Part shown: positions 33,969 through 46,340 of the stretch, piece by piece
How positions within the stretch are numbered: the stretch's first letter is position 1
Layout: every line of letters starts with the position of its first letter
DNA from: Hyperoodon ampullatus
Lineage: Eukaryota; Chordata; Mammalia; Artiodactyla; Ziphiidae
Assembly (NCBI GenBank): GCA_949752795.1
Contig: OX457057.1
Location: 105,737,513 to 105,801,512, forward strand
Direction: 5' to 3'
Length of the DNA stretch: 64,000 bases
The notes under the pieces: model-generated
Told to the model about the DNA's origin: nothing
Database searches by the model: none
What the model saw: the letters and a program-made list of their open reading frames with translations, nothing else
Position numbers and translations under genes: made by a program

Positions 33969-36680
33969 GTTTAAATACATAAAAAGTTTGACATAATGTA
34001 AGAACAACCTATTTTTGGAGACTTTCGCTGTTAGATTACTCCCGAGGTAATACTGCTCATTTGTGACATTATATAGGTACCCACTATTAACTAAGGTCAG
34101 TTGGAAAAGCAAAATATTGTTTGGCAAGCTCATGTTAGAAATATTTTCTATCTTTCTAATAGTAACTAAGATGAAAATTTACCTTTTCTTTAACTCCTGA
34201 ACTTGAAGATTTGGCCCATGATTAGAACACAGACTTGTTGAGCAATTCCCAACTGAAGCTTTGTGCACTGCTTGAAGATACTTCCTGAATATTTTCAGAA
34301 GTAGACTTAAATTGTTCTTCTTGTTTTTCATTTTATTTCTAATACTTCTGTAATCACTGCTTTTCCTGATTACTTAAGATTTTTTTCTTTTGATCTATTA
34401 TTGTAGCAATGGAGCTGTATAACTAGATTTCAAGATAACCTCATGGCTCTGCCTTTTCATCTGTATCTGCTTTCTTGGCATGAATATAAGTGTTAAAATC
34501 ATAGCTGAGTTGAGTGATAGGGGGCTCTTTACCACAGGATTCATGAAAGAAGAAATACTGAACACTCAAGGCACATCAGTCAATGACTTTGCAACAGGCT
34601 CCCACAAACTACTTTCTTTAAGCAATCTTTGTTTTTGCTAAACTCTGCTATGTAAGTACTGCCATTTACAAATTATGAAGTTCAGGCTTGTGGTGGTGTT
34701 GTTGGAACAGAATTCTTAACTTGTGCTTTCATTTTATTTCAACATTTTTAATATTATAAGGTACTTATCAAATCAATTAGCTAATAACAGTGACCTACTG
34801 TCTTTCTGGGTCAGTCTGTGATTCTGTTACATTATGCTGTGCTGTAATTTCTGTCTGAACACTCTGTTGAAGGGTGTGAATAAAACGTCTTACGTTTGTG
34901 ACTCCTAAATTGCTTCACCTGATTGTTCCATTGTCAATGACAATTGTATGACATTTTCTCAGTCTGTAATTACTTCTTCAATTAGATTTACTATGTTCCT
35001 AGCTGTATAAGACCCAAAAATCTCCTGGCAGAAGAATAAAGCAATGGTGTGGTTTAATTCATCTTTAATCTCCCATTCTGTGAAAAGTTAAACAAAGCTT
35101 GTGTTTGCATTTGCAAACTGTCTAAGCAGTATGAAGAGTTATTATTAAAAGTGCTACTACTTTGTCATGTAATTAGATTTTTGTTTGACTAATGTGTCAG
35201 ATTTTCTTGAACATTAAGACTTTAAAAAATAAACACATATCATAGTATTCATAAACATAACAAAATATTAATAGTATGTGTTGATTTACTTCATCAGTTC
35301 TACATTAAATTCTAATAATTTCCAGGACTGAAAGGGCACTTTCACTATGATGAGGAACAGTTTTTCTATCTTAAACAACCTGAAGTTTCAATACTGGGTC
35401 AGATTCAAGAGAAGAATATGGGACTTGGGGTTGTAAATATCTAGGACAAGTCTACTGGTGCCACAGGTGACCATGAACAAACTACAGGACATCATTTTGC
35501 CATCTTGGGAGATTAGTCATGATTGGATGAAAATACCAAGTTACAGTTATTTTTTAAGCAGAAAAATGAGGCGAGGACATAGGACCTCTGTACTATGATG
35601 TGTAAGATGACACTACCACAAGCATTGATGTTTAATTATCAAAGAGTGATTTTTCCATTAGCTTTTCAGTACCCGCTTGAAAAAAAAAATGATACTACCA
35701 CAGGCACTGATGGGCTACTGGGCCTCCTTTATGTCCCCTAACTCAACAAGACTTCAAGTCTATATACTTAGATGGGCTCAGTTTCATATCTTGTGTCCCT
35801 AGGTTCAAATTAGCCTTCTCTCTAGTTCTGTAACCATATTTAAGTTTATTACCTGATTTAGGTAGACAGAATTCCAAAAACCTCACCCAGACTGTTTTCA
35901 ATTAATTTATTTGATGTGTATTTGAATTCTTCATTCTTTTCATCTTCTTGACCAGTTCTGGTCAAAATGATAAAGACATTTTAATATCTTTCATTTAGCT
36001 CTGGCCAGAACTCTAACATCATTCCACTGAATTGTGAGTTTCTGTACTTTGGCTCTCCAGTCAAAACTTTAAAGACAGAAACCCTAAAAATCAAGAAAGC
36101 ATAATTTCTAAGCAAGTGAATGTTGCGAACAATTATATATTTTCTCCTTTGTAAATGCATAGTCTGTCCTCTAGAAAGGACACACTGATTCTTATTGTAC
36201 TTTATGTAAGAATAATACTCTTTTTGGTCCATCTGGTTCCCTCGATAAAGGAAAGATGTTGATGTCAGGCAGCTCAATGTCAATTTACCAAAGGACAATT
36301 CCCTTAAACCCAATTTGCCAAATGGCTAATTCACAGAGTTGCTAATTCTAGATTTGACTTTTAAGAACTATTTATAGTGTTTATAGTAATTCATAACAGA
36401 TTTTGGAAACTTCTGGGAAGATGTTTTAATCGATTTTTATTCTGTACTCATAGCAGCGTGCTGAGAAATGTTCAGTTTGTTCCTGGCCAAGTCCCTGGGT
36501 GTAGCTGGAGGGAGCTAGGACGTATTAAAGGGATCCTCTGCAGTGAAAAAGTCTGAGAAAAGAGCAACAACTCAGAGTGGGCTGTCAATCCTAGAGCAAG
36601 AGGTGCCTGAGGGTGGGACTATAGGGCAGGGAAAGGAGAAGATAGAGGGACTGGTGTTGGATTACCCTTGAATATATTCT
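33969..36680. other. 2.7-kb repeat-poor AT-rich block
   Basis: No interspersed repeat, microsatellite or gene is recognised across 2.7 kb, the longest such block in the window. The part from about 34700 to 35250 contains several TAATTA/ATTAG homeodomain-type cores and SOX-like ATTGT motifs. It could be a conserved regulatory region, but this is inference from motifs alone. Confidence 0.35.
34930..34944. promoter_or_regulatory. SOX-like inverted motif pair
   Basis: The 15-bp sequence attgtcaatgacaat is a perfect 7-bp inverted repeat around one base and gives two facing ATTGT cores. A further attgtt lies just upstream at 34922. Function is inferred only from motif shape. Confidence 0.25.
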
Positions 36681-36840
36681 TTTCTTCATTTTTAAGCTTT
36701 ATTGAGGTATAGTTGATATAATAAACTGTACATATTTAAAATGCTCAATTTGAAAAGTTTTGGTATATGTGTATATCCATGAAACCATCACTGCAGTCAA
36801 GATCAAGAACATAGCCATCATTCCCACGGTTTCAAATTAT
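36681..36840 (-). mobile_element. L1 3' fragment, antisense
   Basis: 'agctttattgaggtatagtt', 'ctgtacatatttaaaatgct' and 'atgaaaccatcactgcagtc' match the reverse complement of an older placental L1 3' end. It runs straight into an AT array. Confidence 0.65.
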
Positions 36841-36843
36841 ATA

Positions 36844-36909
<66 letters not shown>
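36837..36909. repeat. (AT)n microsatellite, about 36 units
   Basis: About 73 bp of AT dinucleotides with one C interruption near 36862. It is the longest AT array here and able to extrude as a cruciform. Confidence 0.98.
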
Positions 36910-36910
<1 letters not shown>

Positions 36911-37394
36911 CCATCTGAGGTCATCCTACAGATCACTGATATTCTGTCCATTTTTTCAATCTTTTTCTCTCTGAGTTTCATTCTGGATAGAATATATCAC
37001 CTGTGACAGCCATGGGGTTAGAGAATGAGATAGACAGACAAGCCTAAGATAAGTCCTAACTTTTCAGTCTGGAAGATTGGGAAGATGGTAGTAATGTTAA
37101 GAGAAATTAGAAGTCAAGAGAGAAGCAGGTCCAGATGATGACCTGACTCCTAAATGACAAGATTCTTTTCAAGAAGATTGAATCAGGGAAGCATCTTGGC
37201 AAATGCAGTCTAGTCATAAGAGGTCAGAACTAGAGTTAGACTTGGAACACCATCAGCTCAAGAGTGTTAGGGAGGCTAATTAGGATGAACCTGGCATTGA
37301 ATCCCCGGGGCCAGGGTAGCTCATACATGTAGGGGACACAAAATGTATGAAAGGTGTTTCAGTTTATGACCCATCTCAAAATGAGAATAATAAA
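36910..37394. other. Single-copy DNA, no gene seen
   Basis: No recognisable gene or repeat is seen. Confidence 0.4.
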
Positions 37395-37640
37395 CACAAA
37401 AGATGGTGTAGTGCAATGAAGAAGGCACAGGCTTTGCAGTCGGGTAGACGAGAAGCCTTGTACCAACTGGCCTGTCACCTGTAGCCCAGACTCTTTCCCT
37501 ATTTGGGCCTCACTTGCCTACCATTTCACCTTCGGCAAGTTTCTTAACCTCTGATGTTCAGTTTCTTCATTTAAAATGGGGATTATAATAGCTAAGCATA
37601 AAGTTATTGTGCATATTAATCAAGATAACAAAGTATACAA
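37395..37640 (+). mobile_element. MIR SINE
   Basis: 'gaaggcacaggctttgcagt', 'gcaagtttcttaacctctga' and 'cttcatttaaaatggggatt' follow MIR. About 60 extra bases sit between the 5' part and the core. Confidence 0.65.
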
Positions 37641-37746
37641 AATCATAAAGCAACCCCTTTCCCCCTTGTTTCCTCCTGTCCCTTTAATTTTAATCAGTGA
37701 GGCAAGTTTTCCCCCTGCCCATCTATGAAAACTTGAACATATCCCA

Positions 37747-38236
37747 TGTATTAGCCTGATATTGCTGCTGTAATAAATTACCTCAGACTTGGTGGTTTAA
37801 AACAACATACATTTATTATCCTATAGTTCTGGAGATTAGATGTCCTCGTGGGTCAGCAGGCCTGTGTTCCTTTTGGAAGCCCTGCAGGAAAACCTGTTTC
37901 CCCACTTTTTCTAGCTTCCAGAGGCTGCCTAATTCCTTGGCTCCTGGTCCCATGCTCTGTCTTCAAAGCCAGCAGTGTAGCATCGTCTGATCTCTCTCTC
38001 TGTCCCTCTGCTTCCACAATCACATTGCCTCCTGTGTCTGTGACCCTCCTACCTCTCTCTTATAAGGACCCTTGGGATGACACTGGGCCAACTGGAAACT
38101 CCAGGATAATCTCCCCATATCAAGATTTTTAACTTAATCGAACCTCCAAAGTCCCTTCTGCCACTTAAGGAAATGGATTCACAGCTTCTAGGGATTAGGA
38201 TGCGAACATCTTTGGGAGGCCATTCACCCTGTCATA
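37747..38236 (-). mobile_element. MLT1-type MaLR solo LTR, antisense
   Basis: The element reads 'tgtattagcctgatattgct', 'ctcagacttggtggtttaaa' and 'tttattatcctatagttctg', then 'tcttataaggaccc', and ends 'cattcaccctgtcata'. This is the reverse complement of an MLT1 LTR. A perfect 5-bp duplication, tccca, lies at 37742-37746 and 38237-38241, which is the size left by ERV integration, so both ends are firm. Confidence 0.9.
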
Positions 38237-38241
38237 TCCCA

Positions 38242-40234
38242 TTACTTCTCCAGTTGCTCTCAGGTAATATATGTGCTACATCGTTTCATGTCACAAATAT
38301 AATTTCAATTCAGGTATTAGAAAATGTAGTTTCATGTAATAAAGCTAAATTTTATTTAAACTTGATGCTTCTGCTCTTCTGCATCTAGTGCCTCTTTGAG
38401 CAGGAAGTGTGCAGTCAGTCCTGGAAAGAAAGTACAATTGGCTACTTTTCTCCTTCCTCATGGAGTCTTCTTCTTTTCTAATCAGTGCTTCTGATTTCCG
38501 CAGGGTTAGAGCAGCAGGGAAGAAGGCAGAGGTAAGGAAAATAGGAAGTCTGGGGTGGTCTAGAATCAGCAGTCTCTGGACCTGGTAGATATTTAAATGA
38601 TTCTTCCTTCCCTGGATGCTTCTGGGATCTGGTGACCGCACCCTCAGCTGTCACTGGGGTTCTCTCACTTAAACTTCTCCCATGTGCCAATACTTGACTT
38701 CTTGCATAACCTCTAGGCATCCAGGAGTCTACCTCCAGCTTCCCTGCTGCTCAGGTCCTCTTGCCCCTCCAAGAAGTTCTCTCCAAACAGCTGGTTCACA
38801 GGAAATACAAAAACCTTTGCCCTGACTCTGGGAGTATATTCAATTCCCATACCTCAGTCCCCTCCTCTGTTTCGGCCAGCCTCTGCTTGTTTATATTTTT
38901 CAGATGTGGCTCAAACATCAAACCATTATGTCCCCCGAAGTTCACAGGGATTTATTAAGATCTTGAATTGGTCTCTTCAAAATTCCTCTCTCTGGATTTG
39001 GGTTTAGGAGGTGGTACTCTCATCCCTCTCTCCCTTGGAGGGGCACAGTAGGAGACACACAGTACTGCTTGCTCCAAAGAAAACCTCTTCAAATATGTAC
39101 CTCTTGACCTTTTATATCCTTGATGTGGGTGAGTGATTGAGTCCTATAAGTTGTTGAACATCTCCTTTGCCAACTGTGCAAATTGAAATTAATTGTTTCT
39201 TGGTGTCTCAGCATCAAGCTCCATTTTACCATCCTGTTAAATTTATCAAATAGCTACCACAGTGTCTGGCATAGAAAAGCACTGAATAAATGTTCATTTC
39301 CTTCTTTCTAAGGAAACTAGCAAAGCATAATTACAGATATATAATTAAATTAGTCAAATATTTTGAGATTTTCCAGATGGAAATACCAAAGAAGGTGTAA
39401 AACACTATTCTTAGGGAAATTTTCATCCTCTCTCTCATTCTGGGCAGCTGGCAGTCTTCTTACATGGAGTGCTGACACATTCTGATGTGTCTTTCTCTGG
39501 GACCAATTTTGATGACAGGCAAATACAATTTGACATTATTCAGATCTTTAAAATTCTGCCTTTCTCCAGGAAACATGTATGTCAAACTGATCATCTAGGT
39601 TCTTTTGTGCCTCTTAATATTTTAGAAGTACAGCAGGTAAACTGGATTTTTAGTATGTATCATTGATTACTGGGAAACAACCTACCACTACACTTATGGT
39701 GTGCCATGAGTTAATTGACCCCAGATGAGTAAATTTCATCGTTTCACAAAGCCTCTGTGATGGGCAACTGCAGAGCAATGAATGGCTGGATGATCTAAGT
39801 TTATTGGTGAGATGGCTAAGATATAGTTTAAGGTCTGGCTATTTCAGTCACCTGATGCTTAAATTGGGTGGGTCAGCCAGGGCTTAATTTGATCTTTTTA
39901 GAAGGTCAATCTGTTAGTTTCTGGACATTCAAGAGCAACTGGACCCTAAAGACCTCTGCTTCTATCAAAGCTGTCAACACCCACCTCAAAGCTCTTCATG
40001 CCTCCACATGAAATAGGAAGCATAAAAGAAAAGACTGAATGGTCAACCAACTAGGCTTTCCCTACATGGGGATTATTTCTCTACATAGATTGATGGGCGT
40101 TTCTTCTACAGAACTCCAACAGTTGTTTACCAAGAGTTTAACAAAACTTTAGCCTCAGAGTCATAATTTACATGTGCATATAATTCTGGAAGTTTATTAA
40201 TGGGGAGGCTGCATTTTCCTCTCCATCTTGTCTT
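38242..40234. other. Single-copy DNA, no gene seen
   Basis: Nothing gene-like is seen. The stretch 38700-39070 could be a decayed LTR, but I cannot identify it. A short MIR/L2-like tail lies at 39250-39300. Confidence 0.35.
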
Positions 40235-40620
40235 CTGTCATCATTTCTATAAATTCAGTATCCATGCTGAAGTTTCTTTATTTCTATGGATTAAATGGTT
40301 GGATGTAGAACAACAGGATCAAGGAATCCGTATGTATGTTTTCTTTAAAGCTTTTGAAATGTATTTCCCAATTGTCCTCCAAGATGGTTGATACCAAGAT
40401 GTACTCCCTCTAGTAGGGGATAAGAGTGCTTGGTTTCTCAGGTTTTTATTAATACTGGTAAATTCTGTTGGCTCTTGACTTTGCGAGCTCCCATGTGCTC
40501 TTACACTTGCACATTGTTCCTTCTGTTGTGATAACTCAGGAACTGATATCAGCCATTGCTTTCTATATCCATGACCTTGCTTTTGATTCATGTATTAAGG
40601 TTTGATATCATGCTAAGATT
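40235..40620 (-). mobile_element. Ancient L1 fragment, antisense
   Basis: 'attaaatggttggatgtaga', 'tcccaattgtcctccaagat' and 'actccctctagtaggggata' match the reverse complement of an old L1 3' region. Confidence 0.45.
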
Positions 40621-41144
40621 TTATTTATTTTTTGGATCACCAATTTATCCTTCGTCTCATTTAGTCACTCTTATCTCAACCCCACACACTTACCGTGACT
40701 GATGTGTACCTCATGGCCATGAGAGACTAGAACTGAGATTCTGGGAAGATTATCATAGGATGAAGCCATGATGAACAAGGCAGAGACCCACTTCTCAGGC
40801 CTGGTTTATATCCTGGATTAACTGCAGAGGTGAATGAAAGCTTAGAAAAGATCCAGAGCTCCTTACATTTCCCTAAGGCCAAAATTGGTCCCAGAGCTTA
40901 GAGGAGGATTGAACCTGTTCGAAATAGGAGGAAAGAGCAACTGGCTCTACGGTGGAGATAAAGGGCAAGAATTTTAAAAGTACAAATTCCCCAAGTTTGT
41001 TTCATTGCCCTCCTCCTCTTCTCTCTGTAAAATCTCACCTTATCCACTCTCATCATTTCAAGTATCAGTATGTACAAATGACCCTTAAATGTGTACCTCT
41101 AGCCCTGACCTTCTCCGAACTCCAGCTGAGTTAACAACTTCTGA

Positions 41145-41145
<1 letters not shown>
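40621..41145. other. Single-copy DNA, no gene seen
   Basis: No recognisable gene or repeat is seen. Confidence 0.4.

Positions 41146-41199
<54 letters not shown>
41146..41199. repeat. (AT)n microsatellite
   Basis: About 26 AT units without interruption. Confidence 0.98.
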
Positions 41200-41200
<1 letters not shown>

Positions 41201-41269
41201 CGTTTTAAAACTTTCAGTTTCAACACGCATAAAGATAAAATTTTCTGTTTCTTTGCTTTCTTTTACAGT

Positions 41270-41640
41270 GAAAGAAAGAAAGGGCTTACAAAGATGAGCC
41301 AGCACAGTTCCTGCCCATAAGAAGCTCACAGGTTGGTAGGAACAACAGACAAGTACAGTAAGACTCCAGTACAGCGTGGCAAACACCCTTGACTTGCCCC
41401 AAATCAAGTGGGGCCATAGGACAATTGGAAGTGGTGCTGGTGATGTACTGTACATGAGCAAATTAGGAAAAGTTTCACAGAGGGCCTGACATGGAGTTAG
41501 GCCCTTGTTTCCAAGAGGTTTAGGAATTTGTCCCCAAGAAGAACGAATAACCAACCACAACTAATTAATATAAGGGGTTCATCTTTAGGGAAACTGGAGG
41601 TTGGGAATGTAAATCACTCTGCGTTCTTTCCAGGACAGGG
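41270..41640 (-). mobile_element. L2 3' fragment, antisense
   Basis: 'cagttcctgcccataagaag' and 'ctcacaggttggtagg', then 'gagggcctgacatggagtta', resemble antisense L2 with strong divergence. Confidence 0.45.
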
Positions 41641-41729
41641 CTGAAGTGAAAGCCACAGGTAGGGGGGATTTCCAGTCCTTTTCTCTGGTGAAGATACCAT
41701 CAACAAGGATGACAGCAATCACAATAGGA

Positions 41730-41805
41730 GTGATGACTAATAAATACAGAGTGCTTAATATGTGCCAGGAGCTGTGTTAAGTGCTTTCCATGGGTAAACT
41801 CTCAT
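41730..41805 (-). mobile_element. MIR tail fragment, antisense
   Basis: 'agtgcttaatatgtgccagg' and 'agctgtgttaagtgctttcc' are the reverse complement of the MIR 3' end. Confidence 0.6.
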
Positions 41806-42389
41806 AAGTACAATAGGTGGTTGTGGGGTGGGACCCTGCATAAGGGTTCCTGTGTTCAGGCAGGGGCTAGACTGGCTTGAATCTCCCACCGGTGCCAAAG
41901 GAGGAAGCACCCGGCTTTCTTATCCACTTGTCCAGGAGTCGGACACAGGCAGAGAGGTGTGACTGAGGCTTAAACACTGTCAGCAGTCCAACATTACAAA
42001 ATGGAGTCACACTCCTTATTACAATTCACCCCTGATGTTTGACTGGTGACTGAAAAGTGCCACTTTTCAGTTAATTGAATTTGAACTTCTTTAAGTAAGC
42101 TATTAGCCTACCCTACGAAGCCTGTGGCCGGAAGTCAGTAAAAGAGATGATGAAAGTTCCACTGAATGCTTCCTTCAAGAATGCAGCATCTTATCTGCTA
42201 AGAAGCGAAATGAATGCCTTGGTCACTATCAATAATGTCTGGCACTCTGAAGGAGATAAAGAGTATCCTGATGAGATCTTGTGTCGTGGTTGGCAACTGC
42301 CACCCCTAAATGGCATATAGCATGTGGCTTTCTTGAGAATACCTAGCAATTTTCCTCAGAACTACTCTTCTATTAAATACACTTTAGAC
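41806..42389. other. Single-copy DNA, no gene seen
   Basis: No recognisable gene or repeat is seen. Confidence 0.4.
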
Positions 42390-42480
42390 AAGATGACTAT
42401 AACAAGTGTTTATGGCAATCTTTAAAAAGGTTCTTTGCATGGTGTCTGGCTTATAGTAGGCATGCAATAATTATGTAGGG
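42390..42480 (+). mobile_element. MIR tail fragment
   Basis: 'catggtgtctggcttatagt' and 'aggcatgcaataattatgta' resemble the MIR 3' end. Confidence 0.45.
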
Positions 42481-42829
42481 GAAAAATCCTGAGATTCAGT
42501 GATTCTATAATTTAAAAAGTTAATGTTTGGAGGCAGACATTTCCTTAGGATACAGAAAGAATTACCAGTAACACTTGATACTAACTACATGCAACTGCTT
42601 GGAATAAATTGGTAAATGTGACCTTAAGGCCTTTCTCTACCTCTCTCCTTCTCACTCCACCCAACGAATCATACCCGGACCAAGAATGGGCTTGAATCTC
42701 TGCTCTTACAGTCTCGATTTCTTCCTTGGTTAGTGTGGTGCTGGAGACAGTTTCAGACTGAAGTCACTGAAGTGAAGCAGAATTGTTTTTGTTTTATTCT
42801 ACCCTCCCTTCTTAAATATCACTCAGTTG

Positions 42830-42935
42830 TAAGCATTTTCCAGAGAAGAACCATGTCTTCTACCATTACATCCCCTATTCTTAGCACTTTGCCCTGCACT
42901 CAGAAGGTGCCCAATAATGTGAGAATATTACAACC
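42830..42935 (+). mobile_element. L2 3' tail fragment
   Basis: 'agaagaaccatgtcttctac', 'cccctattcttagcactttg' and 'cagaaggtgcccaataatgt' resemble the L2 3' end. Confidence 0.45.
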
Positions 42936-44361
42936 ACTGAAACTCACTCTTGGGGGCTGAGCCTGTCAATCAAGCTTCCCCAGCAGATGAGCCCAGAGCT
43001 CTTGCCCTTGAGCCTGTGGCCTTGGGCCAGGAAGGTTCTACTGTGCTGCCGTCAAGTTTTCCACTGTGTCCTCAGTTCAGCCCCAAATGGCTGGTATTGC
43101 TGTCCTCACACTATTTTTAGTCATAGATCAGTTATCCCTGACACACAGTGATGGGGATTAACAAAATGCACCCATATGCATCTCTGAAGGCTGAGCGTGT
43201 GTGTCCCCAGCCCAAAGTAGTCTTGGGCAGTTCTGGGTAGGATTAGCAGGCTTAGTTTTTTTTATTGTCTCTTTCTACTGCTCCTGGCAGAGAGAGATCC
43301 GGGCCAGAACCAGTCCTAATTTGTTGAAGGAATTTGGTAGGAGACTATTCTAAACTACACATCAGACCTCCATTTTGCACCCTTCAGTACCTTGCAGCCC
43401 CTGTAGTGGCTGGGCGAGGCTTTCCTTCCGCTGAGGGCAAGGGGCCTGTTGGAATCCGTCCTGATTTTATGAGAACACAGAGTAACAGGTCATGCAGTGG
43501 GGATGTCCCCACCAATCTCTCATGTGGCGAAGGTTCCACATGCCTGGGGTAGGGAATTTCAAAATGCCCCTTGCCAGCTGGGAAGGCTGTACATGACAGA
43601 GCGAACACCATCGTAATCACATCATGTCCTGAAACTTCAGCCCTGATTACTCTGATCTTTATCCTCTTTTGACCTGAGATGAATGCAAGGAATGGTCTTT
43701 AAATGACCCTGTTGTTTTCAAGTTCTAGTACAGTGTTTGACTTGGGCTTCCCCAGTGGTAGCAAATCACACCAGCTGACTCGAGCTTGCTTGACTTATTT
43801 ATTTAATAATTTTAATTTTGGGGGTCTCTTCATTTCATCAAATTACCCTTGATTTTTATATAACAGGGAGGTAAACTTAGTGCATTCAAGAGTTTATCTG
43901 AGTTTTTGTAAAATCAGTTGTCTTCCTTGAGAAATTCTTCCCTGCTTGGTACTTACACATCAGTGTTTATTTCATGACCCTTTTGTTCTCTGCAGAGACT
44001 TTGTGGTCAGCTTAGAAATACTGGGCTGGGGGACAGAAGCCTGACACGACTGTCTCAGATCTTGCAAGTTATGCCAACATTATTTTAGGATCCTTATTCA
44101 GATAGTTAGAATCTCTTGGGAGATCTCAAAAGTCAACCTGCCATTCCCCTGTCTCTGTAATTCCTTACTTGCTGTGGTTGTCTAGGGTTCCCAGCAGGAA
44201 GGCAATTGGAGCCAGTGGTTTTAGCTGTACTTAAGGATTTTTATTCTTTTACCATCCTTTCCGCTGCCTCTTTCCTTAACTGTCCCCTAAGTCATGATTT
44301 CAAGCCTCTAGAAAAATAGTCATCATCATCATGTAAATAACAACCTCAACTACCAAGAAAA
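42936..44361. other. Single-copy DNA, no gene seen
   Basis: Opposing short frames at 43334-43552 and 43384-43620 cancel each other as coding evidence. No named repeat is seen. Confidence 0.4.
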
Positions 44362-44717
44362 AACACCAAAACTGGACTTCCCTGGTGGTGCAGTGGTTAA
44401 GAATCGGCCTGCCAATGCAGGGGACACAGGTTCGTGCCCTGGTCTGGGAAGGTCCCACATGCCGCAGAGCAACTAAGCCCGTGTGCCACAGCTACTGAGC
44501 CTGTGCTCTAGAGCCCACGAGCCACAACTACTGAAATCCCTGTGCCTAGAGCCTGTGCTCTGCAACAAGAGAAGCCACCACGATGAGAAGCCCGCGCACC
44601 ACAACGAAGAGTAGCCCCCGCTTGCCGCAACTAGAGAAAGCCCGCCCACAGCAACGAGGACCCGACATAGACAAAAATAAATAAATTAATTAATTAAAAA
44701 AAAAAACCCACCAAAAT
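44362..44717 (+). mobile_element. CHR-type SINE, long form
   Basis: The body runs from about 44373 ('tggacttccctggtggtgca') to about 44690. It includes the long-form 3' part ('gaagagtagcccccgcttgc', 'gcaacgaggacccgacatag') and an AAAT/TTAA tail. The flanking duplication is imperfect and A-rich, centred on 'caccaaaa' on both sides, in keeping with an older insertion. Confidence 0.92.
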
Positions 44718-45539
44718 CTTTTTTTGCTAATCAGGCAATAATTATTTACTGAGTACCTAGTATATGAATAGCAACAATGGTTTTGTCTGCATCCCCTCTG
44801 TGAAAATTCTCTAAATGTAACTTTTCCTACTTAGGATTTATCTGTAGATGAGACCTTGCTCCATACTTGAGACAAATCTGGCTTAGGATGAAAGCGCATA
44901 CTAGAACTTGCTTTAGTAGGTCTCTCTTTTAGCATTAAATAAGAAAAAGAGATCTTTAAAAACTTCTGCTGAGTGACTGCCCCCAAGTAAGCCAGGGTAT
45001 TTCTTAGGTAGTTTCTGGACTGTCTCAGCCTGGCCACATGCTGCCCTTATTCAACAGGTCTCCAGGGTCTGACATCCTGATCCCTCCTACTGGCCGTGAC
45101 CACAGAAATGCTTAGTGTACTTATTTCCTCAGTTCCCTGCCACCTGTTACCAAACCTCTCTAATGGCACCTGTCTGTTCACCTGTTGACCCCCGCTCACC
45201 TATGTCTCCCCTGCATGCGAAGCCTCGCAGAGCCTCCACCTCTCCTCTTCCTTCTGATCTCCTTATCTTCTGGGAATTGGCTTCCCATTTTTATGTCCCC
45301 GGATTAATACATCCTTGGTCTCACACATCTTCAGACACACCAGTACACTTGGTCTTTGCAACCTGTCAAGTGCCCAGTTATGATAGCAGACCACAGTAGC
45401 TATGGGTTTTTTTAAAAATTAAGGTGAGCTTCTTTATCTTAAGGTGCTTGTGACCTAGGTAGAGAGGGAAGATAATTCTCTATGACGACTGCCTAGGACA
45501 ATTGAGTACAAAATTTTGATTTTCTGCTTTTAGTAAGAG
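44718..45539. other. Single-copy DNA, no gene seen
   Basis: The plus frame at 45115-45399 (94 codons) shows no family likeness. No named repeat is seen. Confidence 0.4.
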
Positions 45540-45785
45540 TTCAGAGAAGAAAGATCTTGGTGATGACTAACACAGTAGAAAACAGACTCAAGGAGTTGCA
45601 TGGAAAGCAGGTTGGAACCTGAAGAATGGATAGGTAGAGAGTAGAGGAAAGGTGTTCCCGACAGAGAAGAATAGCATGAACTAAGGCACAGAGAGAAAGA
45701 ATAGGAATGGTATGTTCAATGTGTATAAAGAGATGGAGCTGGTTAGAACTAGGGGTGAGTCCTGCAGTCACTGGTGGAAGGTCTT
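45540..45785 (-). mobile_element. L2 fragment, antisense
   Basis: 'aggaaaggtgttcccgacag', 'agcatgaactaaggcacaga' and 'gaatggtatgttcaatgtgt' follow antisense L2. Confidence 0.5.
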
Positions 45786-46109
45786 AGTGCTTTCATCACT
45801 TGGACACCTGAATGAGAGATGCCTCCTTTGCTTTTCTCATCAGACTCTCCAGGCAGAAAGAAATGCTGCACAACACAGTCTTCTTTCTAGTCCAAGTAGT
45901 TGTTTCCTCTGATCAGACATCTAGGGGGCACATTCTTTCAGGGAGTCATCTGGCAAAGCTGGGAGCAAGTGAGACTCGAAGCCTTGGCCAGAGATAGGCC
46001 CCTCGACTACACAGATACCCTCATGAGTTTTCCCCCTTTACTCCTTCTAGGTGAAGTTACCATTTTGTTAAGCACATTAGAGGAAAAAAAGGGAGGAGAG
46101 ACAACCTAG
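45786..46109. other. Single-copy DNA, no gene seen
   Basis: Three overlapping short plus frames in different phases occur here with no recognisable product. Confidence 0.4.
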
Positions 46110-46340
46110 ATATACAGCAGTAGAGAAACATTGTGTAGATTTTGATCCTTCATGGGATGAAATATTATGCTGCCATAAAAATAAAATCTACCAAAAAATT
46201 TTTTTAAAGATAGAGATGTTTACTATATTACATGAAAACAGTAGGATTCAAATAGGTACATACACTCTGATTTCAACTTTCCAAATGTTTATACAGATAG
46301 ACATTTGGCAGGATAGATTAAAATCAATGGAGCCCGACAG
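46110..46340 (+). mobile_element. Ancient L1 fragment, sense
   Basis: 'catgggatgaaatattatgc', 'tgccataaaaataaaatcta' and 'ttactatattacatgaaaac' match the old L1 ORF2/3' region. Confidence 0.5.

Noticed and set aside
43741..43800. 'gggcttccccagtggtagca' as a SINE head
   Set aside because: Similarity to the CHR head stops after about 15 bases and no tRNA-like B box follows.
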